Source: Setaria digitata (taxonomy: Eukaryota > Nematoda > Chromadorea > Rhabditida > Setariidae). Taken from it: a stretch of DNA of 64,000 nt. Location: NCBI GenBank assembly GCA_003640385.1, contig RCAB01000158.1, forward strand, positions 62,001 through 126,000, read 5' to 3'. Numbering within the stretch: position 1 is the first letter of the stretch; each line of letters begins with the position of its first letter. The translations under genes and the position numbers were made by a program. This document shows positions 1-12,800 of this stretch, piece after piece. Below the pieces are notes generated by a model, which saw only the letters and a list, made by a program, of their open reading frames with translations, ran no database searches and was not told where the DNA came from.

Positions 1-345
1 TGAATGTTTAACTGGATTTCTTTCATCGGTGTAGTTAGTAGTTTATCCCCTAAATAATACAATTTTGGATTTTTTCTTTAAATTTCACTTAAATTTTACA
101 GAAGGAATTGTAAAAACTGTGAGTATTCCAATTTTTAATGTTTGTACAAGTACAACTTAAAGGCACTCATTAAATTGGTGAAAATTCGAAGGCTTAGACC
201 GAAATGAGTTTTACATCGAACTGTGGCTTTACTGGTGATTTCAAAAAATATATCGCACACATGAGAGATTAACGAATCAGTACTGAATGTAAAAAGTATG
301 AAAGTTGAATCGAGTATTAATAATTTTCCGCTAGAGTTGGCTTAC

Positions 346-346
<1 letters not shown>

Positions 347-401
<55 letters not shown>

Positions 402-417
402 CACACATACACACACA
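347..417. repeat. (AC)n microsatellite
   Basis: About 70 bases of nearly uninterrupted AC dinucleotides lie 174 bases beyond the stop codon of the minus-strand secreted-protein gene. Only one or two interruptions (GC, AT) are seen. The open frame across it on the minus strand is a by-product of the repeat. Confidence 0.95.
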
Positions 418-590
418 GTTGCGTCGTTGCGTTTTTGATTTCAGGAGAAAAAAAAAAAAAGAGGAATTTTGTAAATTGTAAGTTTTTTCTTTCACTCAAC
501 AAAGAACAAGGAAAAAAAATGGGTACACTTCGCTGTAAAATATGATGTGAATAAATAGAAAAGAAAAAAAGAAAAGGTAGTAACTGTGTC

Positions 591-874
591 TTAATTAACT
601 CCACGTTTTCGTTGTTCCGCTAATGAGTAGCAATAAAGTTCACATTCTCGTTTAGTCCTTGGTGAACGCCAAAGATTGAAATCCAATTCTGCACAGTACG
701 GGAAAATGTATGGTTCACATTGATCTGTATTTGAGAATCTATTTACCTAAAAATATTTCATTAATTTATTTACAAAAAAAGAAAAAAAAAAAAAAAAAAA
801 AAAAGAGCTAGTTTTACTTGATAATTTTCTCACTGTAAAAATGCTGAAATTTATTTTTCAATTTCATATAGGAG

Positions 875-905
<31 letters not shown>

Positions 906-3900
906 GAAAAAGCGAAGAAAGGAATGGAATATTTAAAGCATTTTAAACGGATACTTGAAATGTGAATAATGATTAATGTGAGAATTGGTTTGTAATTTAT
1001 TTCTTTTTTTATTCTTGTTCTACTTATAAAAAGTTTCAGTGAAACTTGCCATACTTCAAGATTTATCTATCATAATTTATATCATCATAATTGAAATATT
1101 ATTAAATAAGCTGTACTTACAACATTCAGTTATCATTAATATCATAACTGAAATATTATTAAAGACTAACTCTTGGAAAAAAATTCATTAGTAAATTCTT
1201 CTAAAAAAAAAGAAAAAATTAGCTAAGATATAACTTCTATGATAAATATATATAAATATATATTTATATATTTGTATTCATATTTACATTTATAGTTATA
1301 TTTATATTTATATGTATGTTTTTATATAATTTTCAACAACTTTTACCCGTCGAAACCATCGATGGACTTTTTGAGCAGGATCTCGACCGTTAACAGTAAC
1401 ATTTGGACATCCATTAACAATCAGATCATGCCATAGAATAAATGGCATTGGATCACATCCTCGAGCTGGTGAACCAATAGGACAAGCACAGAGCTAGAAA
1501 AAAAAAACAAAAAAAAAAGGAAAAAATATTTGGTATCTTTTAGTTTAATTTCTCATTTTTTGATTAGAAATAATTAAATAATTAAAGTGGTTAAAATTAA
1601 ATCATTCAGATTAGTAATTGAAATTTGAGAGAACAGGTAAATAATTCCTATGAATAAGGAATGCAAACTTTTAAAATACAAAAAAGCTGGCTAACTTTGG
1701 CTAAATTACATTCAGTAAATACTGATTTCTTCATATAATATTATCAGTGATAAATGAGCAAAATGATAATTATTTCACTTTTGAAAAAATAAAGTAAATA
1801 GAGTAAAATTTTTTACTACTAGAATTAGGGAAAAATTTCGTTCATTAGAAGTAGAAGAAAGCAGATGAGAACCAAAAATAGAAAAGAATTGAATTTGAAA
1901 TGGAAATCCATTTTGATACTGAATAATATATCATTGTGATTTTACCGAAGAGAAATTTTGTTCTAATCATTAGACGACATTATTTCAATGTAATGAAGAA
2001 GTAGTTTTCCTTTTTTTTTTTTTTCTTTTTCTTCCTATCACGAAAAAATCAAGGAGAAATTTCCTTTTAGAATAGGTGGAGGTATAGGTATGATTGTCGA
2101 AAGCAATAATTCAAGGTTAATTATTTCCTCTTTCAGTTTCATTTATCAAGAAAAGTGTATGAAACGGTAAGTTCTGTAGAACTGAAATAAACTTTTTTAT
2201 GCTTCCTTTGAACTTATTTTTGTTTTTCTTTATAATAATTATTGTTATTATGCAGAAATTGTATCGTATCTTATAGAACTTCAATTTCTGAAAATTTGGA
2301 ATTAAATGTGCATTCATGAAAAAAGCAAAAAAAAAAAGGAGTAAAATTGTTATCAATGTGAAAATTATCACAGTAATTATGATAATAATTGCAACCAATT
2401 TTTCCCGACTCCTGTGCGTCGATTATTAAAATCTAGTTAATAAAATGAAAAAAAAAAAGACTAACATTTGAGTGGTTATGAAGAAAAAAAAAAAAAAAAA
2501 AATGGATTGATTTAATGCCGATAAGTGACTTCGAAATTTTCATTTATTTTTTGGGTCAAAATTTTCCGAAAACAGAATAACATCTTCATTCGATTAGATC
2601 CATCGTTTTTCTTTTCTTTCCTTTTATTCTCCTATTTATTTATTTATTCATTTACTTATTTATTTATTTACTTTATTTATTTATTTATTTATCTTTGCTT
2701 TTCCTTTTATATTAACAGTTTTTAAATATCAAACAGTAATGCAATCAATATCAAATTTTTTCCATGATTTAACAGAAGAATATATTGTTTCAGTGGATTG
2801 ATAATGTATGATAGCAATAAAATTAAATGCAAATCTGAAATTATGAAATTGATAATTCATAAATTTCTGTGATAAGACAAAGAATCAAAAAACAGAGGAA
2901 AAGTCTCAAAGAAAAGTTTCAAGCAATAATTCAGCATTAGCAAGGATGAATTTCTATTCTTTTTTCACTTTTCAAAATTTCAATTCGAATTTAAGCAGAA
3001 ACATTTAATAAGAAGTAATTTGTAATTAATTTTCTTCATGGCTTTTTTTCACTCAGTTATTGATTAATTTCATTAATTGATTGAACTAATTTGGTAATAT
3101 TCATTGCACAATTATTGTCTTAAGATATAATAACTAATCATTTATGGATAAGAGGAAAGATCGTTATCATAGATTCTCACCGTGAAATTTTATCACGACC
3201 ATTCTATTGAAAGGTTACGAAGTAAAAAAAAAAAGTCCTGAAAATCATACAGAACCTTGTTTCAAAAAGGACAGCTTGAGCAATATTAACAACTGATAAA
3301 GAACAATGATGATTGTAAAGCCGATATGATATCAATTTTAATCACTATACACTTTATTACATTTTGTTTGAACTCAAACTTCGCTCTAAATCACCATAAT
3401 TAATTGCAATTTCCTGTGAAAAATAAAACACTTCTAGAAAACTGGAGAAAATAGTTCGTTCAAATTTTTAAAATTATCAAAGTTTGGAATAATAAATTAA
3501 TCAATCAAAGAGCTATAAATCATTTTGATAGATCCAACAAATCAAGAAGAAAAATTTTTTTTCATTTCTTTTTTTTTTTTCACTTGATAGAAACAAGAAA
3601 AAAGTTATAAAACAATGATAACAAAAGAAAAAAATAACTAGTTTTAGCCTTTCTGAATATTACTGTCGAATAATTTTCGTAGTTAAAAATTTTTATTGCA
3701 GGAACGAAATGAATGATAATTTGTGCTTTCTTTAGCTTTAGCATAAAATTATTACACTGCAATTATATGACTAATTATGTGATTCATTTTTGCTTCCAAA
3801 ATATTTCTTATATTATTTTTCCTAAATTTATCTAATCAGTTTATCATTTTCCCTCCTCCATCCCACATTGGGTCATGAGAAAGGAGAGTAGTATTAATTG

Positions 3901-6380
3901 CTAAAAAATAATGAAAATTTAAAATTTCAATTAGAGTATTTTTCAAAGAATGGAACATTAAATTAATGAAAAAAAAAAAAAAAAAAAAGAAAAAAAAAGT
4001 ATGGAATGTTTAATGTTGCTTGCTTGCTTACTTACCCCACAAAAAAATGAAAGGCAAAGGAAAAGGAATGAAAAAGAAAGAAGTAATGATGCATTTAAAA
4101 GTATAGGAAAGATTGTAAATTTAGAAGGAAATATTTTTTGCCAAAATTGCCTCTGAAGAATAGATGAAGAAATGATTCGTTTTACATTTTACCAATGTAA
4201 ATTTATCTTTAATCATTTTATAGGTGTACAAATTTAGGAATGTTATTGAATTAAACAATTAAGAATTACCAATTTAATTATTCTGCAATTGGATTATACT
4301 AATTTTGCAATCAATTAATTTCACCAAATGTATGCAATTTAATTAAATTATATTAAAAAAAAAAAAAATTTCCATCCTCTTTATCTGTTTGCAAAAAAAA
4401 AAAAAAAATTTCTTTTCATATTTGCTGTTTTTTCTTCATTTACAAGAAGCAAATAAAATGATGCATAACTAAAACTTGTTGATAGTTTTATTTTTCAAAT
4501 TTTTTTTTTTTTTGAGAAAAATTGCGCATTTGCATGAAAATTTTATTTTTAAAAATTGAAATGTAAAAAAAAAAAAAAAAAAATAATGCTAATGAAAGGA
4601 CAGAGTGCAAAGCATACATATTGGAATTAATTATTTATGGCTTGATTGTGATTAATTATTCAAAAATACCTGGCAACCATTTCGTTCTGTAACAACGGCG
4701 CAATCAAGACCAGTGCATAACATTGGTGGACAATTGTCAACAATTAATTTGCCCAAATCGGCAATTACTGCTTTCTGATTTCCTGATAATTAGTTGGACA
4801 AAATTGAAATATTTTATAATTTAAATTTTGCTGATAAAATTAATTGGCAAATATTTCAATTACCTGAGAAAAAAAAAAAGGTACAGTTAATTTTATTTCC
4901 TCAACTTTTCCATGCTCAAAGTTTATCATTTAAAGTTTTTGTTTTTACTGAATGATCTACACGCATTATGAAAGCTTCAATACATTGATTAATTAGTTGA
5001 ATTAAATTAAATTAGTGACAAGTTTGTTTCCAATTTTTTTTTTTTAAAAATCGGTAATTTTTTAGCAATAAGAGATTATCAGTAATTCAGCCTAGCTAAT
5101 TAATTAAAGTATTAAAATAGGGTGAAGTTTTGGAGCATTGTAAAATGGAATGTTGAAAAATTAAAAATAAAAAATCTTTTTTGATGAACTTTTTCATTAT
5201 TCCAGAAAAAATTTGAATCAAAAAATAAAAAATAAAAAGTAGAAAAGAGGTAAAAGTTAAGTAAAACCAATTATTGTTGCTAAAACTTTTTCCACAACTG
5301 TGCCTTGTATTTATCAATCTAAAATTAGATTCAGTTGTTCGATAATAAATATATATCAGAAATTAATTTTGAAAAATGAATTTTTTTTTATTTAAATCAA
5401 ATTTTCTTCTTTTGTTTTTTCAAAACCATTCAACCTTTTGCTTGTTTTTATAATCAGTCTAATATCTGCAACTAAATGACAGAATATAGACGTAATAGTT
5501 TTAGTAGGTTTTAGTACTGTAATGATAATCATGAAAGAACAATTATAATTGGAAATTTTTCCTGCTCACAATGAAAGTAAAGAATTAATATTTCAAGTCT
5601 ATGTTTTGTTGAAATATTGAATTTACTGTATTGTCGTCATTTCTCAAACGTACCTGGGAAAGAATTTAGCAGAACGGGAAATTATTTTGAATGCACATTG
5701 AGCAATGCAACCATCCGTGACAAAGTTAATGTAATTATTTGTTATTTTTAAAATTAAAAAATTAACATTTTATCAATTTAGCACTGCTAAATGCTACTAG
5801 CAATTGAATTTTGCTCATTTTTTTTTGAATGGTTATAATTTAAATAAAAAGTAGCTTAATTTTGGAAATAAGATAAATCATAATTTTTAATGAAGCAATA
5901 AAGTGTTGCCTAAAAATTTATCTATTTTTTGATTCATTTCTCAACAAAAAAAAAATTTGTCTTTCAACAAAAAAAAAAAAAACTTAACAAACATGTTATT
6001 ATTAAAATTATAATTTCGTAATAGAGCAGCAAAATTTATCTTATTGCCTATAGATTATACTTATTTTTAATTTAATTTTCAAAAAAAAAAAAAAAAAATT
6101 TGTCTTTCAACAAAAAAAAAAAAAAACTTAACAAACATGTTATTATTAAAATTATAATTTCGTAATAGAGCAGCAAAATTTATCTTATTGCCTATAGATT
6201 ATACTTATTTTTAATTTAATTTTCAAAAAAAAAAAAAAAAAAACTTCATGAAATTTTGTTATTCTTATTTTTTCAAAACTTACTTTGCGAACGAACAACC
6301 AAAGTCATCAGCATAATAGAAAGAAATGCTTGCAAGACAAGTATTTGCATTACGGTAGTTAGCGCAGTTGAAATTATCAT
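591..6380 (-). CDS. Small secreted Cys-rich protein with antistasin-like motif
   Basis: Four exons read on the minus strand: 6380-6284, 4782-4670, 1493-1347 and 746-591. Phases close and give 170 aa. Exon 1 encodes a hydrophobic N-terminus ending in VVRSQ, a good signal peptide; either Met1 or Met11 could start it, and a TTTCTAG trans-splice-type acceptor sits just upstream. Exon 2 and the start of exon 3 carry six Cys spaced C-x4-C-x4-C-x8-C-x2-C-x-C, ending GCQLCAC, which matches the second half of an antistasin domain. The last exon has C-x7-C-x16-C-x3-C with ECELYC, like the tail of a Kunitz domain but with 16 instead of 12 residues in the third spacing. An N-glycosylation site (NVT) lies between. 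Antistasin and Kunitz domains inhibit serine proteases, so an extracellular inhibitor or matrix role is inferred, not shown. Introns are large (up to 3.2 kb). Confidence 0.72.
5956..6241. repeat. 143-bp tandem duplication
   Basis: The block starting TTTGTCTTTCAAC at 5956 is repeated from 6099 with almost no change, including the internal run AGAGCAGCAAAATTTATC. Period is 143 bases. It lies in intron 1 of the secreted Cys-rich gene and is bordered by poly(A) tracts. The near identity means a very recent duplication or an assembly error. Confidence 0.9.
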
Positions 6381-6744
6381 CCACTAGAAAAAGAAAAAAA
6401 AAAAGTTAAACTTAATTTATTTTTTAATTAAACAAAAAAAAAAAAAAGACAAGGAAAAGCAATTTGTATTAACGAACATTACAGTATATGATGACAAAGA
6501 CCAGTGTCCAGTTTAAAGAGGGCAAGAGGTCAAGGGGTTAACAACAGGAATACTCTGTTCAATTTGAAGTAACGATGAGTGGTAACTGGATGATGATGAA
6601 AGAGTGCATGAAATTTATTCAAAAATGCATTTCAAAAAAAAAAAAAAAAAAAAAAAAAAAAGGAAAAAAAAGCAATTTTACTAAATGTCACAACGACTGA
6701 AAGAAACATTTCAATGATTTTAAATGTTCATATATATATATATG

Positions 6745-6770
6745 AAATTGTAATATATATATTACAATTT
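6745..6770. repeat. 26-bp perfect palindrome
   Basis: AAATTGTAATAT followed by its exact reverse complement across an AT centre. It could fold as a hairpin; no function can be assigned. Confidence 0.8.
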
Positions 6771-7114
6771 TCAACGATAATAATACTGTGACATTTAAAA
6801 ATTCCAAAAAAAAAAAAAATGTGAAATGTTTTTTTTTACTGAAACTTTTTTCGAAAAAAAAAAAAACAGTACTTTTTAGAAATCATTCACTTTCCAAAAA
6901 AAAAAAAAAAACCAAATTACTAACTTTATCTTCATCTTTTTCTTTTTTTCCAGTTTTTATTTATAGAAGAAAGAATATTTCGTTCTAGAAGAATGGATGA
7001 TTTTCAAAATGATAATGATAATGATAGGTAGTAGGGTAAATTAGCAGATAACAATGCATATACCCGTGAGCAAATAACTACCAAATACAAAAGCAATTTC
7101 AGCAAGAGAATAAG

Positions 7115-7147
<33 letters not shown>

Positions 7148-9664
7148 AAAAGGAAAAAGAAAAAAAAAGTTTTCCTAGCAATTTGGGAGTAAAAATTTGA
7201 AGTTATCAAGAGCTACTGACAAATGGAAACGTCTTTGAAGATGCGTATGTGTATAGCGTTTCTATATTGTTCTCATCTTGGAAACAAGTTTTTAAAAACC
7301 AACCCTATCCTATCTACCCACCCAAATTTTTCCTTTTTCCTGTATCAGCCGGGTAGTTTTCTTTTAAATTTTCTAGTTTTTGCGGTTACTCCACCATATC
7401 TGGCTAGAAGTTAGGGTCACCTTTTCTTAATTATAATATTTTACCACAAATTAACAAACAGCACTTTTTCCTAGATAAATAAAAAAAAAAAAAAAAAAAA
7501 CAAAAATCGGAAATAAAGAATAGAAAAATTGAATAAAGTTTGAATTAATTGCAGTAACCTGGCTAATAAATTTTAAAATATTTAAATCATTATCTTGCTT
7601 ATTCCACAGCTATCATTTTAAACAATCATTTCATGAAAGCAGCAGCCACTGGTGTTAAGCACATATCTATAATCACAATATGAGAAAGTTCATTTAAACA
7701 TTTTAAATAAATCACTAAGTCTCCCTAGTTAGTCTGTGAATTATTTTCTTCTCCAGCATTTCCTTTATCAGTATTTTAAATTGACTGATAACAGCAGAGC
7801 AATCTAGCCTGATTTCGCTCTCCCACTGGAACAAAATCATTTACGTCAGATTTTAGATTTTTGTTTGTTTTTATTTGAGATTATCGAAATTATCAATCGC
7901 TTCTCAAGCTTTTCATAATTTGGTGGTAATTTAACTAACAATAGAATAATTTATTTTTAATAATAAATATCAAAGAATAATTCTTAAATGCAAATTTTTC
8001 GATGTTAAAAATTTAGTTATATTTAAAAAAAAAAAAAAAAAAAAAAAAACAAACAAATAAACAAACAAACTGAATATATTTAGCTCTATGAACATAAAAT
8101 AATGAGGATAAAATAATTACAAAGATATTGTTATCACATTTACAACGGATAGAAAAAGAAGTTGCAACTTTTAATGAAGTTTAATTGATTGGATTTAGAT
8201 AAAAATTACGAAATTGTAGCTCTGGTAACGGTCTGCTTAATGCAAATTTGATATTCCGATAGGAAAATACTTAACGGAACTAACTTTTTCACGGCCATTT
8301 ATCATCCATCTTATGAAGTATTTGTTGAATTTCTTATGATTTCATGCAAATTTACTAATGATCTAATTAATAATATTCGTTTTCTATATGTAACAGGATA
8401 TTTATTGTCTAATAAAATTGAACTAATCGATTATGAAAATTTTTTGCTACACAACAATGATAAGAGAATAATATCACTCGGATATCGATGAATATCATAA
8501 TACTATCAGAAACAGATCTTTTCGTGTTCATGTAAGAAAAATAATATGAAAGTAATCATATCGGATTCCTTTACGAAATCGGTACTGGAGAAACATTTCG
8601 GCAGTAAACGACGGGCAGCTCGAGGATAGCAATAATAAATTACTAGCTATGAAAATTGAAATTTATTGCTTGTTGAAGTGATGATAAATGAGTCAGATAG
8701 CTAGATTTCGAAAACTAGTTATCACGAAAATTAACAACTTCAAAGTAAAGGTAAAACCATCCTATCTCTTTAGGATCATAATTATCTTAAATGTTTGTCC
8801 CGCCGTCTGAAGAAGACTGAAAGATTTCAACAGGAATCTATTTCGATAACCGGGATTCACATTCTTCTCCGCTTTTTTCCTTTAGAAATGTGCAACAGTA
8901 AGTGACGCAAAATTTATCACAAATGAATTCATGGCATCAGTCTAATCACAATTTCTAGCATAAATAGTTTATATACAAAAATCTTGCACTATCTACCAGC
9001 AGGTAGTAACAAAAGCTGTGAGAGATCTTCGAACCTCTTTTTGTTTTGCAATCATTTTCCAAAGTGAAATTGAGTGTTTCGGTAAGAGAGAAACAGATTA
9101 ATATAGACTTACAGACTTTTAAGTAACAGTTAACCCATCACATAAATTGGGCTATAAAATAACAGAAGACAGCTGTAGTAACAAATAAAAAAGTTATAAC
9201 TCAGTAAATATCAACCGGTAGCTATGTTATTTACCGAGTTATAAATTGGGTGCTGGAATATGCCTAAATACTCCTGCATATGCAAAACAAATAGGAAAAG
9301 CACAGCTCTATATTTAAAATGTTAAGAAAGAAATGTAATTTTATTCAACATTAAGTCGGTAAGAAAAGTGAGCGATAATAAGTCAACGGAATCAAAAAAA
9401 GAAAAAGAAAACCTACCAATGTACTAAAGCACAACAAGCAGTGGATAAAACAGCAAGAATTTAAGCTGACAACAGAAAAAGGCACAATATTAAAGTCTGA
9501 AATTTAAAACACATACCACCTATACAAATAAAATCACAAGAAAGTATAAAAATTCATTTGCTAAAGTGAAGAGATATATCAAATACTGAAATGACATACA
9601 CAGTGATGTGAACTGGTAGTAACAAGAAGCCGAATTTATTACCTACACGCAAACACAATACAAC

Positions 9665-9670
9665 TTTATT
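9665..9670 (-). terminator. Candidate polyadenylation signal of the USP8-like gene
   Basis: AATAAA on the minus strand (TTTATT on the plus strand), 161 bases beyond the stop codon at 9831. A second copy lies about 35 bases further on. Spacing is plausible for a nematode 3' UTR, but AT-rich DNA makes chance matches common. Confidence 0.45.
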
Positions 9671-9830
9671 AAAGTTTAAATTCTGCAAAATTCGTAACAA
9701 TATCAAGAATGATTGTGGTGAAATGACAAAGACTGGAAATCAAAATAACCAGTTTCATGACGACACATTCAATGGACACACCAAATCAATTTTTGAACTA
9801 TTTTGAAACTATGTAAACTGCCTTCAACAA

Positions 9831-12800
9831 TTATAAGGTAGTCTTTGGAAGGCTCTCTTTCTGAAAATACAAAATAAAGGCATACTTTGAGCACACTGAA
9901 TCAGCATCTACAGGCGCAACAACATCATCGTCGAAGAGTAACCACTGCTTCGTAATTTGGTTACGAGCCACTGCGGTGTAATGTCCGCTATTCAAACTCC
10001 CTCTGTGGTTCTGAAAGTTTGTACCATGAAATGTTCGAGTGCGGTAATTTAAGGCACAATCTAAAGCATCTAATTTTGAAATTGAATGGAAAAAGCAATA
10101 AGCAAAATCGATAATGAGCAATCAAAAGAGCGTACATTTAGCAAAGGCGAATCTAGATAAGTTTGCAGTTTAGAGATTCATCAACTGTCTATAGCCTTCT
10201 AAACTGTAAATTCCTTTACGAGATTTGAGTGTTAACATTACCTCCAACGTTACAAAGTTACACTAAAGTTTATTTCACAATCGATTACTGTCAAACCATA
10301 AAGAATTAAATTTGAAGTGAATTCAAGAAATGAGAAAAAACATTTATGACAAAGATGAATAAATTAGTTTAAGTAGTTAAATATCCATCTGCAATGAAAA
10401 AAAACCATTAAAACCTTTGTAACTGTGTGAAGTTAAAAAGTAGAAGAAGATGGAAAATTAGTGCGCTTAATGATGACTAAAAAAAAAAGTAAAACGTTAT
10501 GTGTGGATATTTCTGATCAGAAATAAAAATCATACTTCGCAAGAAAAAAAAAAGGAGATATGATGTTCGCACGAAAAACTGAGGATGATGTATAACTTAC
10601 GATAACAGCATATAAACTAAAATATTCCGTTTGCAGTTTCAAAGGTAAAGTGTTGAAAGTTATATAGGCATCGTTCTTTTGCCAATTGTCTCCAACAAAA
10701 TTGAAACGCTTCAAATGTATGACCTAAAATTAGGGATTCAAGATAAAATTCTTCTATTTATGATTTAAAGGCTAGTTACGTCTAATTTTCAATTTAATAA
10801 CTAATACTGAACAGGCAGAAATATAGTTGGAGTATTACACTGGAAATTTTAATTCTTGTGAAGAAAAAAGCAGAAACAAAACGCAGTACCAGGACTTGAG
10901 GTAGCTTCCACAAGAAGGTTCTACGAGTTGCAGTTTGCAAAGATTCACAATCAGGGCAGCGCCACTTGCAAGAACCATCAAGTTCCTGTAAACTAATAAA
11001 AGTAAAAGGATAATATTAAAGAAATACAATCACTTCTCATTACGAAATTTCAGGAAAATAAGTCATATTTCTAAGCAGAAATACGAACCACATCTTGGAA
11101 ATGATTTCTTATACAATCTTCAATGGTTGAATTTCGATTTGGCACTTCAATTGACAACTGGGCCAATTCTTCGAACGTAACGCTTTGTCTTTTGCATTTA
11201 TTGCATTGTAAACTTGATGCCGTTTGACACTGCAAACAATTACTTGATAGCTGCGGAAAAGTTTCACATGGGTTAAAAACGGAAGGCCCCTCTCCTCCAC
11301 TTTTCTCTCGTCCCCTCCTCACCGGCTTTCTATTTTTTTTTTTTTTGGTTTACACAATGGATTGTATACAAAGGCTAACACACGTAAATTTTCCAGGAAA
11401 TAAAGATTTCTAAAAACTTATGAACAATAAAATCATCTTCTTTTACAATGTGAAGTGACAGTTATCCGATGTTTGCAGATATAGGAAAATTCTTCTGGTA
11501 AATTTCAAAATTTATGATCGGAACTGACTACTTTGGTAAGGTAAATAGCTAACATTAAAAATATCACTGATTGGTGAGCAGGCAAACCTCCTTAGTTTTT
11601 CATTATAATCGGCTGCTTCTGCTTCTAAATCAACTCCAGTATAATTCTGTTCAAATGTCACCGGCTTCACTACCTATAATTTCATTTAGAAATAATTCTG
11701 TTATCAACATCCAAAATAATTAAGCAAATAAATGCAAATTCAACAGTCCTTACGAAAATATACCAAAAAATCAAATTTTAAAAGATTCTTGAAAGTTACC
11801 CGATTCGTATCTTCATGTAATGCATCAAGTAAATAGATTTGAAATTCATGTGCATCATGCTGCTGACCGTCAGCTAAAGAAGCATTTACTTCTGCGGCAA
11901 ATGTCTCCTTAAAATTGATTCTAAAATGAAAAGATGTTGAGGAACAATTTTCCTATAAACACTGAGCTAAAACCAGAAGCACTTTATAAAAAAAAATACA
12001 AGAAATTGCTGCGGACGAAGAGCGCTGAACAATCCACTCCAAACAGCATCCATCACTGCCGAAAATGCGGACGATATTACACCCATTGTTCCCATTTTAT
12101 TAGTCCTAAAAGACCTTCCACTTTTCCCACGAATTTTGAAACATTGCTGAAATAAAGCCCTCTCTCTATCTGTAAAGAAGTGTTACGGCTAAAAAAGACT
12201 GAAAGAGCAAAACTGTCTGATTTACAAAAAAAAGCTTGCAAGATCAAAAAAAAAAAAAGGTACAGCAACCTATTCTGAACAAAATCCACCACTGCTGACG
12301 ACACTACTGTTCCATTTCACTAATTCTTAAGAAAAAAAAAAAGAAAAAAAAATGAAAAAATACCTATTAACAAACTTGACAAATTCGTTTCTCGTGAATA
12401 TTCGGCGCAGTGGAACTGTATTGAATAGCGCTTGTAATACGGAATTCATGAAACATGTATTCCCCAAGTTGTACAATCCAGTATACCCAAGATTCTGTAG
12501 GTAGAAAATTTAAAGAAATAGTATATCCTAAGACAAGGATTTTTCCGATTTCTTTTACTGAAGCATTTTATGAAATGAAATCCCAGAAGCTAACTGCTAT
12601 GTCAGGAAAATTTACACATTTTCGAGAAGCAGCGCAGAAACTGAGAATATTCATCATCGATTCATATAAACGCATAAGTTGTTGTGATCCATCACTGCAA
12701 AATAATCTATACACTTATGACCTTCCATCAAGCTGTTAGATTATTTTAAAAAAGAATTACAAGTTAACTTAGTAAACAGTAAACTAGACAGTTAAAATAC

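Larger units (their letters stand above)
6381..9830. other. Intergenic stretch between two minus-strand genes
   Basis: About 3.4 kb with long poly(A) runs (for example around 6635, 7114, 7480 and 8025) and a short palindrome at 6745-6770. It covers the 5' side of the secreted-protein gene and the 3' side of the USP8-like gene. I see no exon with a recognisable product. The short plus-strand frames near 6788 and 7223 have no good start context or splice partners. Confidence 0.6.

Noticed and set aside
2525..2725. Tyr/Phe-rich frame with TTTA repeats
   Set aside because: It is a translated TTTAT microsatellite within an intron of the secreted-protein gene.
5652..5722. Possible Cys-containing exon of the secreted-protein gene
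   Set aside because: It has a good donor but no AG acceptor upstream, and joining it to exon 2 causes an early stop.
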